64,000 nucleotides of DNA from Berghia stephanieae (GCA_034508935.3 CM067443.1:16521190-16585189), one strand, 5' to 3'; counted from the first letter of the stretch, positions 11,110 through 24,059 are shown. The notes: a model not told the origin generated them from the sequence alone. Program-made: numbers and translations.

Positions 11110-13442
11110 CATTGATGCTATACGTATTTTATTTAATTAAAAAGAAGAGAGGGAGAGATGAAAATAAAAATTGCAGTATTTAAATGAATATTTTAGTGCG
11201 TTTTATTTTTCAAAATAAATGAAAATGCGTTTACTTACAATCAAGCGTTTCGGAATAGATCTTCGAATATTAATTTGTACCGTTAATGGCAATGTTTTGT
11301 TAATATCAGTAACAAAGATGTGTCGATTTTTATTTCAATTTTTGTATGTTACTGTTGGAATTACATAAACAGTTGGTCCATTATTTAATGTTGTTACGTT
11401 TTATTTCTGTCAAAATGACTCAAGAAGACGATGGCAATAAAAACACGTAAATTCTAAGTTTTGATAATTGAAAAATGTCTTATGGTATTTATTGTTATAT
11501 TACAATATCATTGATTATATTTCTCTCCCGTCAATAGGGATGAATTGGTAGGTTGATATTGACTCTTTGAGATTCATGGGTTCATGACAAAGAGCAAAGT
11601 TTTATATCTGTTTGTATTCTTGGTAATAAATGTGTGGTTAACGCAGCCAAGTAATCGACAACAGAGCTAATTATATATTTGTAATGAGACATGGCGTTAT
11701 AATAGATACATAAGACATTTGGATTTTATCACTGGAAATTAAGTTGAAATGATTTATGCGGAATATGAGTCAATCGTTGTTTTGTTTAGTTTTGTTTTGA
11801 AACGCGTTTCATCGTGATTTTAAAGGAGACATATTCTCATAATAACGGAATAACGGACTTTTGGTTTAAAGTCGGAGAACAAATAAAATGACGGAGTATT
11901 AATTATTATGAAAGACTGATGTCTTGTAATGGGAGTTAAAATGTTATTACGGAAGAATAACAAAATATTGAAAATGCATTATCATGTCATGTGAGCTGAT
12001 AATATTTGTGACACAAGTGTTAACTTGTTAAGAATCAGCGAATTATAAGTAACCCATATGGTAAAATGCTGTAAATGCATAGTGGGTAAATAAGCGCAGT
12101 GATGTAAGACGCGGTAATTAAAGTGCACATGGTTTAAATTACGAGACGCAGGAATGAGGCGTTCGGGAATATTTTATTTTGCTTTTGATTAAAGCGCATG
12201 GTTTAACATTATGAAATGATGCAGAAGGCGGAGAATTTTTATAAATACGATGCGCGTGGTTAAAGCGCACACATTTATCAATGCTATATTAAGAGGCGCG
12301 AGATAACGTCGCAATGAGTTATATGAATATTTTTATAAGCCGAGGGCAAAGGCGCGAAACATTGAATTTTTATTGACCAGAGTGTATATCGTTTCTTGCG
12401 AATATTTTGATTATCATATTTTTCTCCTATCGATTTGCTGTTGTAATTGTAATCAATATTTACTGCGTGGTTTGAATTTAACATTTATATCATAAAGTGT
12501 GTAACTGAGTTGAAGAAGAAGTTATGTTCAATTGTCAAATCTTAAGTGTGTAATCATTCGGCAATCAGTTGAAATGGTAGGAAGTGCTACGATAACATAA
12601 ACAAAATCATATTTCATTAAATTAGGGATTTCTAAGGGAATAATTCGAGTTAATCAAAGGCAGAAGTAGTGTTTGCACTAAAACATGATACAGTCATCAC
12701 GAAAGAGGACACTTGCAACCATCAGTCATAACGGAACGCTGATGACAACGACAGAGGCAACTCAAACACAACCACAACATAGGTCGGAAAATGTCCTAAT
12801 CCCTTTGGTCTATCCACGAATACATTATAATGGAGTAACAATCTCGACTACGCCATTGATACGTCCAGAATCAACACAATCTACAGACTACAAATACACA
12901 GCAACCTCAATTACATCGTACCTTTCATCTTATACAAACTTGACAGAATTCATAAAATAATATCTGTATCAACACAGATTTCTTCCATGAACCTTTTTAT
13001 ATTTACATTCTTTATTGAACAATTGGATTACTTGTATTTACTTCTACAACAACAATACCCAACGATGTACGATGTCAATAATTTCATAAACGTTCAAGAT
13101 ACGATTGTTATTACAAAAATGATGTCCAATTGTGAACAATACTACTTCCTTCATATGCAGTGGTGAGCGTATTCAATTTAAACTTATGTCAATATACAAG
13201 TGTGCAGCATATCTACAACTTATAAACATTGAATATTATAATAACGCCTGTCTTAGTATCATTGTAAAAGATAAAGGCTATATATGTATATAAGACAATG
13301 CAGGAAAAAGTATCGCAAAACGCCACATGAGCGATTTCCTTGGATTCATTATAGTATGATATTCAACAACCTGCGTTCAAATAACGAAAATATTGTTGAC
13401 CTTATTCGACCCTACTACATACACTACTAGACTACGTTATTA

Positions 13443-13578
13443 TTACATCATCTACCTGGTGTGTGGACTTACATCACCCACCGAACTCTGCAAGATTACA
13501 TCATCTACCTGGTGTTTGGACTCACGTCACCCACCGGTACTCTACAGATTACATCATCTACCTGGTGTGTACTCGCAT
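13443..13578 (+). repeat. 53-bp tandem repeat, about 2.5 copies, inside the LTR element
   Basis: The word TTACATCATCTACCTGGTGT recurs at 13443, 13496 and 13549, giving an exact 53-bp period. It lies in the internal region, where all frames are short. Confidence 0.85.
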
Positions 13579-15435
13579 GCCACCTCATCAAAACTCGATT
13601 AACAAACACAGACAATTACAACACACGACCTCTGTCGACTACTACACACGAACTCTTTGTCAACACATGGCTGAGTTCACAACTTTCTTTTGACTTGCTG
13701 GATAAGTGAAACTTCATTTAAATTCAAGATCTCGCACACAGTTAATCTTGAATTTTTACAATTTCATCTACAATGAGATTCAACGACACCCACAAATATC
13801 AACGAGGAAAATCGACCCAGATGCCGGAGATGAATGGATTACAGCGACGTCACAAGACCAAGAAACAACCCAACAGGTTAAGCATACGTTTGCTACCTGT
13901 AGAGTCTTTTTTCGTCCCAAATTCAAAAGACTCGAACAAATACAACACACTAATTGCAAAAGTTGGTCACTTTAGTAACAGCCCACAATCACATACTATG
14001 TTAGATTTTACTTATTTAGTTATTTACACTGTACTAAATATGAATAAGTCGGACAGACTAATGACCGATTATTTACAAACACTAAATATGTGATGTGAAC
14101 AAGCCGGACAGACTATTGTTTGATTATTTATTCAACGCTAAATATTTGAATGTGAAGACATTATTGTGATAATTCTAAGACATTTACAGAGGAAAAAGTT
14201 TTTAATTAATTAACAATAAATACAGTGAATTTATGACACTTGGGCTATTCAGTGACCACAACACACACAACAATGCAACAAGTAGACTAGATACAATCAC
14301 CTCAACTCTTATAGTTGATATATTTTTTTCATTACATGAAAACTCATTCTAAATGGAGACAATGACTTAATTAACAATTACTGACAATTTTTACAGGATG
14401 ACCATTCTCAAAACGAACGGATTACTGAGAAATGTGACCTCTGATGGATGACCACAAAGAACAATTTGATATCAATGAAGTTGTAAACTACACCCTGATG
14501 ACTTAAAAAGCTTAAAAAATTGAAACATCAACAATGAACAATGAATGATAATAACTTCAACTTGAATTTTAAAATGATGATAATGCTATTATTATGATTT
14601 ATTTTTAAATATTTTTTATTATTAATTGAAATGTAATCCTTCGTATATGGATCTAGATGTCTATAATACATTTTTTGTACCACATATTATAAGTAGGAAT
14701 TAATGTAATAATGTTGTTTAAATGGAATCATACAATATAAGGGAATATACAAGGTACTGGTTTTGATATGTCAGTAAATGAGTAGACATACATGGAAGCT
14801 GAGATTATCACCAATGTCGTGAAGAGTTGAATTTGAGATTGAATAAGACAACGTGAGTATATCACAAATGGAATTTGAACCATCCTTTTTCACGCAATAC
14901 TATTTATGTGTGATGGGATATGACGAGAATTAAACACTTTTATTGCTATGAAGATGGAATTTAAGGTGAAAAGATATTTTTTCTTTGAACTTTTAATTAC
15001 TTGATATCTTACTGTCAATGTTGTAATGCCTTAAAAAGTATAATCGATAAATATATAAATGTTTAATCAACTTTCGTGTTGGTAAATTTAAATTTTAATC
15101 ACTTTTAAATGATAGATACCTTACTGTTGATGTTGTAATTTGAAAGAAAAAAAAATCTATAATCGATATATATATCTATTTAGATGTTGTAATCAAATTT
15201 GATGTTTGTGAATTTATCAATGTTATAATACTATAAAACCTATAATTGATATATATGAATGTTGTAATCAACTTTGGTGTTTTTGAATTTAAAGTTTAAA
15301 GTTTTTAAATATTTAACTGGTATAAGTATTTTCATTTTAACATTTATTTATTACATTTTAGTTGGACATTACATATATATTTAATCTCTCACTGTAATTT
15401 TTTGAATTGAAATTGTTTTAAAGTCAATTTAAATT

Positions 15436-15451
15436 CTAAGAAAGGGGCGTA
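15436..15451 (+). promoter_or_regulatory. Polypurine tract
   Basis: AAGAAAGGGGCG directly precedes the 3' LTR, the expected place for plus-strand priming. Confidence 0.7.
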
Positions 15452-16353
15452 TGTAAGAGAGTTAGCTTATAGCAAGTGGGTTTAATGAGTTCACAGTGCT
15501 TGTATATCAGTTAAACTTGGTCATTATATTGAGTAGTCTAGGACAGTTTTACGTTCCAAAGTTAAAGGATTGGTCATTATATTGAGTACTAGAAAATTAC
15601 TTTCTTTGATCGGTGTTACTTGGTTATTGGGGATAATAGCATCAAATTATAGTTGGAATTTATTATTTGGGCGTACAGATTATTTGGGCGTACTGAACTA
15701 ACGTTTACCAAAAGTAATATTATATCATAAAAGGCGGGGTTTAACACCAATATGTAGGAATTGACGTTTCAGGTTTGATTATGATTTGGTCTTACTCTTA
15801 GGGTTGGATTATAGACTGACAGGGAACTGTCAAAACTGCAAGGGGCGTGGAACCAATGGAATTGTGGGTAAAATTTTGATAGGGATAAAAGAGGATGTTT
15901 CGAGGAAAACGGAGGATTCAACTTGACCATGAGCTGCACACTTTAAACCTTTGTGCTCACCATCATTTATTTGCTTTTACGGACTTAGAAATATTCCACG
16001 TATATTGAAAATGGTTACTTAGGCAAAATTGACTTTACATGTGGACTGATTTTACGGATTTGGAATTTATGAAACTGATTGAATTATGACCATGCTATTT
16101 GATTTGGATTTGGAATTTATCATGATTTGGATTTTGAATTTATCACAAACAAATAAAACTGTAAGAAATGAAACTTGGAATCTGGACTTTTATTTGAATG
16201 TCTTGATATTGTGCATTCAATTATCATCACCGGCCCTTGAACTCTTTCGTCATTATTAACATCTACAACACAACGCAAAGGATAATACTACCATCTATCA
16301 AAAACACCACTATACGATCACAAGCCATTACATATGTGTGCAACTACCCCACA
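15452..16353 (+). repeat. 3' LTR
   Basis: Near-identical copy of 9625-10528, followed by the CATA target duplication at 16354-16357. Confidence 0.9.
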
Positions 16354-16357
16354 CATA

Positions 16358-17997
16358 TAACTAATCATATGTCAAAAACAAGTGAAGGAATGGCAAAATT
16401 TAAAGATTATCAAGATCTGGGATGAATGCAGTTTGAAACATACCTAAATTTCCATGGGCGGAGGAAGGGGGGGGGGGTCTGGGGGTAGGTAAGTTGTCCT
16501 AGGCCAACACCCACCAGTCTTACAGAAACATGCTTAAATCAAAAATATCTGATGGTAGTTGGCAGAGCACTCGATTCACATCCAAAAATATGTTAATTAT
16601 CATCGCTTAGATCTGACGGAAATATTTCGGGATAGACTAGCGTCCCCCAAAAGGGTACAAACTATTTGTTATTGTCGTCTTCAGCACTGTAGGAACTGAG
16701 ATGGAATTTTTAAAAATTCCCCCAAAGCTAATTTTGTGTCTCTCAATAAAAATTTCGAATAGTGAAAAAAAAACCCGGAAGAAAAAAAACAAAATAACAC
16801 AAAACAAAACAACCCCCTCCCTCCCTCTCCCCCCCCCCCCCCCCCAAAAAAAAAAAAAAAAACCAACAAAAACAACAAAAACGCGAGGAATCCAATAAAA
16901 CCCTCATGATGGATTTATTTATACAATTGAATTAGATCTACCAGAATTCATTTATGGTTAAGACTGAGCAAACCCAAAAATTTGTTACCCTATGTTGCTA
17001 GCACTGGCGAGATATTGTATATTTCGATTCCAAACTTTGGTAAAATAACTCTGAACGATAAAAACAAAAGTGCTCTTGAAAATTAACTACTTTTTTTTGT
17101 TTTCTTTTGATTTTTAGCAAAATTACCGAGGCTGTATATGTGGCCATTTTTTTGATAGAATAAAATATGACATATCACATCTAAATACGCAATACAAGTC
17201 CATAATTTGTCAACTACAAAGACGAAATTTTTAAAAAACAAGTAAGATATGAAATTGTGGTTTTCTTATTTCAAAACTATTTTCAATTAAAAAGAATTTT
17301 ACTGTAATATGCGGTGCATTGAAACATGAATTAAAATACAAACCAACAAGTATACCAATAAAAATAATCACGACAATGAGAATATAGTAGTCCCTGATTA
17401 TAAGCACATTCTACATGAGTCAAGAAGAGCTTACTTATAGAGGAACCATTCTCCTAAGTATATTCTGATTTTTTTAGTATAGTGCTAAATTATTGTCCCT
17501 AAGATCATAGTATGTAAAATATATTTCACTCCTAAGTTTTTATAATAAGTTTACTGAATTGTTTGTCTGAAACAGTCAATTAAAGCATCTCAATGTTATT
17601 TTGGGGTTGCATTTTAAGAAGAAATCAACTATGTCTCTGTCACACATTATGCTTCCATCTACTGTGCTCTGAAAAAAACAACACAACTTATAAATTTTGG
17701 CCAGAAAACAAGAATCGATCGAATAAAATGACCCTCATCGTGTCATTGAGACTTCTTTAAGTTCAAGTTTTGAGACTTTTGACAAGATGATGCTCATGTC
17801 AATCCATCAGTACTTGAAGGAATATTTTGTGGCAAAACTATTCATTCAGAGTACGTCGAAAACATGGAAAGAGTGCTCGGCACTATGTTTTTCTATGCTC
17901 CGGTTCCATTTCTACTCTCTACAATTTAGTTGAATGTCAAATGTAATTATTTGAACGCTTCTTTATGCTTCGGATGTTGGTTCACCTCATTTCTCGC
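16358..17997. other. Unannotated DNA
   Basis: No gene or family recognised. It contains a G run near 16460, and C and A runs at about 16828-16862 that produce artificial Pro/Lys frames. Confidence 0.5.
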
Positions 17998-18265
17998 CTC
18001 ATCTTCCTTCTCCTCCTCCTCCTCTTCTTCTTCTTCTTCTTCTTCTTCTTCTTCTTCTTCTTCTTCTCCCTCTCCTCCTCCTCCTCCTCCTCCAACTCCT
18101 CCTCCCCCTTTCTTCTTCTTCTTCTTCTTCTTCTTCTTCTTCTTCTTCTTCTTCTTCTTCTTCTTCTTCTCTCTTCTTCTTCTTCTTCTTCTTCTTCTTC
18201 TTCTTCTTCTTCTTCTTCTTCTTCTTCTTCTTCTTCTTCTTCTTCTTCTTCTTCTTCTTCCTCTC
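17998..18265. repeat. Compound (CTT/CTC)n microsatellite
   Basis: About 265 bp of pyrimidine-only DNA on the plus strand, mainly CTT with CTC islands. All long frames over it are low-complexity. Confidence 0.95.
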
Positions 18266-18373
18266 CTTCATCTTGTTCCTCATCCTTCTATTCTGGATTG
18301 GGATTAAAATCGTAATGCTTATAAACGATGGTATTAATAACAATAGTGATGATAATGATAATAGTTATGATAA

Positions 18374-18389
18374 CAATTGAATAATAATG

Positions 18390-18456
<67 letters not shown>
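18374..18456. repeat. (AAT)n array
   Basis: About 80 bp of AAT with one or two interruptions. Confidence 0.95.
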
Positions 18457-18457
<1 letters not shown>

Positions 18458-18625
18458 TAATAATAACTACAACTAGTAAAAACCATATAAATAGTGTGAA
18501 ATCTACTGTAATTTCTTTTTTAATGACCAAACAATAAACTTTCATGATTACGAAACCAAAAACAAAGATAGTATCTTTTGATAACAAGATCATGAAATCC
18601 TGATGAATTTTTTATTTTTTTTTTT

Positions 18626-18800
18626 GCGGCGGTGATGGGGGTGTGAACCCGCGACCTTACGGGTACGACAATTCCGCCTGGCCGGGGAGAGCGTGACTCT
18701 ACTGTATTAGCTATCCACGAGCACGCTCTCCCCGGCCAGGTGGAGTTGTCGTACCAGTCAGGTCGCGGGTTCAAAGTTCAAACCCCCATCACCGCGCGAA
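18626..18800 (-). mobile_element. Foldback-D element with tRNA-like promoter words
   Basis: Two arms of about 65 bp (18629-18694 and 18722-18797) pair almost perfectly around a loop of about 27 bases. On the minus strand the loop and right stem read TAGCTAATACAGTAGAG and then GTCGCGGGTTC, which resemble tRNA A and B boxes. It is probably a SINE-like or foldback element rather than a tRNA gene. A diverged relative is at 49435. Confidence 0.7.
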
Positions 18801-18879
18801 AATTTTTTATTCTCTATTGTCTTCTGGCACTTTCCTTCTCACTTCATATCTTGTTGTTATCAACATAAGTCTCTGCTCC

Positions 18880-19594
18880 ACTCACTTTTCTGAATTAGAA
18901 ATCCTTTACATTTTTTTTCAAATATAGCCATACTTTGTTTTGTAAAACTTTCGAATTGGTCTTATCTCTTTACATAGCTGTGTAGACAAGAATTAAATTG
19001 GTATTACGGTACATCATTTTACTGTCATATAATCTTTAATCTCTTTACACATAATATTTGTTTTGTAAATAGATATGTAATCTTTTCTTGTCTTAATCTG
19101 GTGCAATATTGATTGGAATTTCATTTATAGGGGTGAAAAAATTTATTGATATTTGTAAAAATGCGTCTTGATAGACAATGGAAAGTATAATTTCAATATG
19201 AATGTTGTTTAGCTGGGAAAAAGTTTACCTGATGAAATCGAATTGACAAAATTCTTGAATTTGTTCAAAAATAGACTAAATAAATACTGGGAGAAACAAT
19301 ATTTGACTACAGTTAAAAATAATCAACACTGACCGCACGAGGACCTTAAGTAATAAGTGAAGTCTATTGAAGAGGATCTATAAGATCCCGTGTTGAAAAT
19401 CAATCGGTATGCAAATAAGTTTACAATCGAATGCAAAAGTATATTGAACTGATACAGGAAAAGAAAAACAAATAGAATAATATATAAGTCTGAAAGGAAC
19501 TTTTTCTTTACAGATACTTCGTATGAAATGGTTAATTCAGGCAATAATCTTCGGCTGCTATAAAAATAAAATTTGAATGCCATGTGTCGCAATA
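18880..19594. other. Unannotated DNA before the satellite
   Basis: AT-rich; no exon or repeat recognised. Confidence 0.5.
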
Positions 19595-21240
19595 AGATTC
19601 GACACAATACATCTCAGGTTTGGTTGGAATGGGAAGGTGAGTGAGTGGCTGTGATGTTACAAGTGTGTCATAAATATTTTCGTTATGATGTTTCAAGTGT
19701 GTCATAATAAGTGTCGTCACGATACATCTCAGGTTTGGTTGTAATGGGAAGGTGTATCGTTATGATGTTTTAATTTAGTCATTATACGCGTCGTCAAGAT
19801 GTATATATGATCTTCGGTGGCAATGGGAAGGTGTATCGTTGATGTTTTAATTTCGTCATAATACGCGTCGTCATGATGTATATGATATTCGGTGGCAATG
19901 GGAAGGTGTTTCATTATGATGTTTCGAGTGTGCCATAATAAGAATAGTCATTATGCATCTCATGTTTGGTTGTAATGATAAGATGTACCGTTGTGAATGA
20001 TTCAAGCGTGTCATAATTAGTGTTGTCATGATGCATCTCATGTTTGGTTATAATGGGAAGGTGTTTCATTATGATGTTTCGAGTGTGCCATAATGAGTAT
20101 AGTCATTATGCATCTCATGTTTGGTTGTAATGATAAGATGTATCGTTGTGAATGATTCAAGCGTGTCATAATTAGTGTTGTCATGATGCATCTCATGTTT
20201 GGTTATAATGGGAAGGTGTTTCATTATGATGTTTCGAGTGTGCCATAATGAGTATAGTCATTATGCATCTCATGTTTGGTTGTAATGATAAGATGTATCG
20301 TTGTGAATGATTCAAGCGTGTCATAATTAGTGTTGTCATGATGCATCTGATGTTTGGTTATAATGGGAAGGTGTTTCATTATGATGTTTCGAGTGTGCCA
20401 TAATGATTATAGTCATTGTGCATCTCATGTTTGGTTGCAATTATAAGATGTATCGTTGTGAATGATTCAAGCGTGTCATAATTAGTGTTGTCATGATGCA
20501 TCTCATGTTTGGTTGTAATGGGGAGGTGTACCGATATGATGATTCAATTTAGTCATAATACGTGGCGTCAAGATAGATCTCATGTGGGAAGGTGTGTCGT
20601 TACGATGTATCAAGTGTGTCATGATAATTGTCGTCATGCTTCATCGCATGTTTTGTTTGAATGGGAAGTTGTATTGTTATGATTTTCCGTTATAATAGCT
20701 GTCGTCATGATGTATCTCATGTTTTGTTTGAATGGGAAGTTGGATTGTTATGATTTTCCGTTATAATAGCTGTCGTCATGCTGCATCTCATGTTTTGTTT
20801 GAATGGGAAGTTGTATTGTTATGAATTTCCGTTATAATAGCTGTCGTCATGCTTCATCGCATGTTTTGTTTGAATGGGAAGGTGTATTGTTATGATTTTC
20901 CGTTATAATAGCTGTCGTCATGCTGCATCTCATGTTTTGTTTGAATGGGAAAGTGTATTGTTATGATTTTCCGTTATAATAGCTGTCGTCATGCTTCATC
21001 GCATGTTTTGTTTGAATGGGAAGGTGTATTGTTATGATTTTCAGTTATAATAGCTGTCGTCATGCTGCATCTCATGTTTTGTTTGAATGGGAAGGTGTAT
21101 TGTTATGATTTTCAGTTATAATAGCTGTCGTCATGCTGCATCTCATGTTTTGTTTGAATGGGAAGGTGTATTGTTATGATTTTCCGTTATAAAAGCTGTC
21201 GTCATGATGTATCTCATGTAGATCAGGCGTGTCGTCATGA
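19595..21240 (+). repeat. Satellite array, 71-78-bp monomers with higher-order dimers
   Basis: About 22 monomers share a core (GATGCATCTCATGTTTGG, then AATGGGAAGGTGT). In 20011-20500 two monomer types alternate: TCATAATTAGTGTTGTCATG recurs at 20011, 20166, 20321 and 20476, an exact 155-bp period. From 20629 to 21197 the word TGTCGTCATG recurs at exactly 71-bp steps nine times, and CTTCATCGC and CTGCATCTC variants partly alternate, hinting at a 142-bp dimer. The monomers at the left edge (19595-20010) are the most diverged. Confidence 0.92.
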
Positions 21241-21415
21241 TGTTTCATCTTATAGTAGACTCAGTGCCAGCCAGGCGCTCGTCATCAACAAAACGGATCC
21301 CATGTTCACCGAAGGAGCAAAGATATTGAATAACAAATATCAAGTTAGTCCCTATATTTCAAATGAGTTCAGAAAAATTAAAAGAAAACAACACTAAAAT
21401 AAACAAACAAAAAGC

Positions 21416-21712
21416 TATAGGGAATGAGATTAGCGGAAGAGTAGCGTCCATTGATTGGAAGTCACCGGTGGAGAGTTATTTGTAAACAAACCAACTAAAA
21501 GCCAAGCGCTCCAAATAAAAAAAACATGATTCATATTTTCTGTACAAAAATGCATATCATAATCAAAGTTATGCATTTTTGTAAAGAAATATGAATAATA
21601 TTTTTTTTTTATTTGGAGCGCTTGGCTTGTAGTTGGTTTCTTTACAAATAACTTCTCCACCGGTGACGTCCAATCAAAGGACACCACTCTTCCGCTAATC
21701 TCATTCCCTATA
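21416..21712. mobile_element. Foldback-H element, complete
   Basis: Arms of about 130-140 bp are inverted copies of each other, starting TATAGGGAATGAGATTAGCG and ending with its reverse complement. They include AAGCGCTCCAAATAAA on both sides. The centre is only a few tens of bases. The ends suggest insertion at TA. There is no ORF, so it depends on an outside transposase. A one-armed relative is at 6714. Confidence 0.88.
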
Positions 21713-21719
21713 CTGGTCC

Positions 21720-22857
21720 TTAGATTTTAAAAGTTTTTTTGTTGTTTGGTATTTCTTTTTATTTGTTAGTTTTTGCTTTTGCTTTTTTTTCCTTTTAGTT
21801 TTAACTTATAAATGTAGGACGGATGTGTCTTGGAATTTGCTATAAGAAGTAATTAGATTAATTAATTAGCTTTGGCTGTATAGTACCGTCTTAGTCCACG
21901 AAAATGGCGATAACTTCAGACGTGATAAAATTTCTAATCCCGTTTTTTAATTAACCAGAATGGTTATGATAATAGCAACATACAGTTGATAAGTGGCAGA
22001 CTAACGTTGAATTCTTGGTTACTGCTATTTGTCATTGGTATGCCAGTTAACACAAGGAAGTATTTCAATAAACTGATATTAAAATGGACAAAGCAATAAA
22101 TACTAAAAATGCGTAATTATAACGGATTTTGAGACTCTGATATTCAAATTCAAATTGGAAAGTTCTTTATTATCGGAAACATGCTGCATATTATTCAGTA
22201 CACAGAGCAGTAAAAGCAAATACAAAGTTGAATAAATAAAGTAATGTTGGAATTTTAAAAATCTTTCTCCACATTCAAATTGTTTTACATAGGTATTCAA
22301 AATAAAACAGTAACACTAATAACAAAACAAAACTATAAAATATTAATCATTCATTTTCACATTTTCTCTGATTTTTTTGAATCACTTTAAGAATAAATAT
22401 TAGATACATTATCTTCGTATAACATTTTAAAAACATTCCCCTCACCCACCCTATCCTCCACTCCCTCTCTCCTTCTCTATCACACACACTCTCCCCTTCT
22501 CTTTCTCTCAAGATCTGCCACCCTCTCTTGTTCTCCCTCTATTCGGAGACTAAAATGATGCAGACATGAAACGTATGGGCTCCTTCCGTATGTGGGCGTT
22601 CAATGTTAAGTCGGTAAAAATGGCATTTGTGTATTGATGGTAAACACATCATTTCTTCTCGATGAATTCATCGTACAAATAGATAAAAAGTTTGTAGTCA
22701 GTGAGAATTTAGAAATCACATCTGAATATATAGAAAGCTGCGAAAACCCGTGCCAAATTTCAATTGTATTGCCATTGCATTTAAACATGAGCGAGAGATG
22801 TTTACCGACTTGACACTACCGGACATAGATACGCATCATCCACTAATAAAACCCTAT
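21720..22857. other. Unannotated DNA
   Basis: No exon or family recognised. A pyrimidine-rich patch lies at about 22436-22545. Confidence 0.5.
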
Positions 22858-23755
22858 GGGAGCGTTCACATATTACGTCATCAAAAATTTGCCCTTTTTA
22901 GACCCCCCCCCCCCCCTCCCCCAAGTCATCACTTGTCATCATTGTCCTGACCCCCCCCCCCCTCCCCAACAGATGATGACGTCATCTAATTTAATAAAAA
23001 CTAAAAGATAACTTTAATTTCACAATATTTATTATTCATTTTTCAAACCATAAACATTGATTATCAACGTTTGATAAAACACATTCAGACATTTTATTAA
23101 TTTCAGAAACTGTTGATAATTTATGTTTTACGATACAATGGGGACATAAAATTTAAATTTGCAAAGATAAAATCTAACAAACATTATTTAAATTAGGCTA
23201 CTTGGTGCAGGTGCTATTAAAAAAATTTCAGAAAGTGTAATTTAAAATAGTATAGCAGGCAAATTATTTTATAGCATATTAGTCTTTTAGTGGAATGAAT
23301 TTCTGTTTCAATTTCCAAACATAAAATTAATTGATTCAAAAATGTTTCTGCCTTGGACCTCTGGCAATGTACTATAAATAGTATCATCAATTTCATCTTC
23401 ATCGTCATCACTTTCTCCCATTTGCTGTTCTTCTTGTATGCCACATTTTCGTGAATGGTCTTTCATTGCTGTGATCGAGGAGTGATACAATGAACATTTA
23501 GGGCAAGTTCGCCTTTTGAGAAGTGATACCCCTTTCCCATCTTCTTTCTTGAGAGATGGGCAATACTCATCATAGCAATTTATCTTTAGCTGTTTTGAAA
23601 GGAACAAACTTTGAAATAGGCTTAATTTGCCTATGTTTTGATGACATCATCTTGGGTCTGACCCCCACCCCCCCCCCTCCCCCATGTCAACACATGTCAA
23701 CATTTGGTAGACCCCCCTCCCCCCCTAGCTGATGACGTAATATGTGAACGCTCCT
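22858..23755. mobile_element. DNA transposon-like element with terminal inverted repeats and C-tracts
   Basis: The left end (GGAGCGTTCACATATTACG, then TCATCA) is repeated inverted at the right end (TGATGACG, then TAATATGTGAACGCTCC), a TIR of about 25 bp. Inside each end lie poly-C tracts broken by CTCCCC and short GTCATCA or GTCAACA repeats. The C-tracts are on the same strand at both ends. TGATGACGTCATC-like palindromes follow. TAT flanks both ends and may be the target duplication. It carries one small ORF and no recognisable transposase. Confidence 0.75.
23308..23607 (-). CDS. Small C2HC zinc-finger-like ORF inside the TIR element
   Basis: The open frame gives about 99 residues with no upstream ATG in frame. 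It contains CPKCSLYHSSITAMKDHSRK followed by Cys, a CX2C-X12-H-X3-C pattern that could bind zinc. An acidic stretch (SDDDEDEIDD) and a C-terminus ending FMFGN follow. A second frame just upstream (about 23575-23655, beginning MMSSKHRQIK) ends at TGA near the start of this one, so the two may be one coding unit broken by a single base or joined by splicing. I do not recognise the family. It may be a captured host exon or a remnant of the element's own DNA-binding protein. Confidence 0.45.
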   Translation of the reverse strand: MFLSKQLKINCYDEYCPSLKKEDGKGVSLLKRRTCPKCSLYHSSITAMKDHSRKCGIQEEQQMGESDDDEDEIDDTIYSTLPEVQGRNIFESINFMFGN

Positions 23756-23782
23756 ATTGCCATTTCGGAAGAATCTCGTCTC

Positions 23783-23964
23783 TATAGATAGTATGCAGAT
23801 ACGTCACCAGCCTTTGTTATTGTTTTGCCATCGCGTTGTGAGTTGTTCTCACTAAACTGTATAACCAGACTATAAACGTTCATGGTTACACAGAGTTTGT
23901 GTGTTGTCGTTATACTTCCGATGGCAATGTTGTGAACTCCTTGGCCAAGCGCATTCTATCTATA
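23783..23964. mobile_element. MITE-F copy
   Basis: About 180 bp bounded by TCTATAGATAGTATGCAGAT and GCATTCTATCTATA, an inverted pair. It matches 39210-39403 and the interrupted copy at 31140-31863 in inverted orientation. Confidence 0.8.
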
Positions 23965-24059
23965 TTATCGCTGTCCTCGCTCTTACTATCGAACCGTGTC
24001 TATCTCGCACCCTCTCTCCTTATCTATTTCTCATTGTCTCTCCCTCCTTTTTTCTTCCT

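Noticed and set aside
19595-21240. CRISPR-like or clustered regulatory repeat
   Set aside because: Units are contiguous with no unique spacers, and the DNA is animal; it is a satellite.
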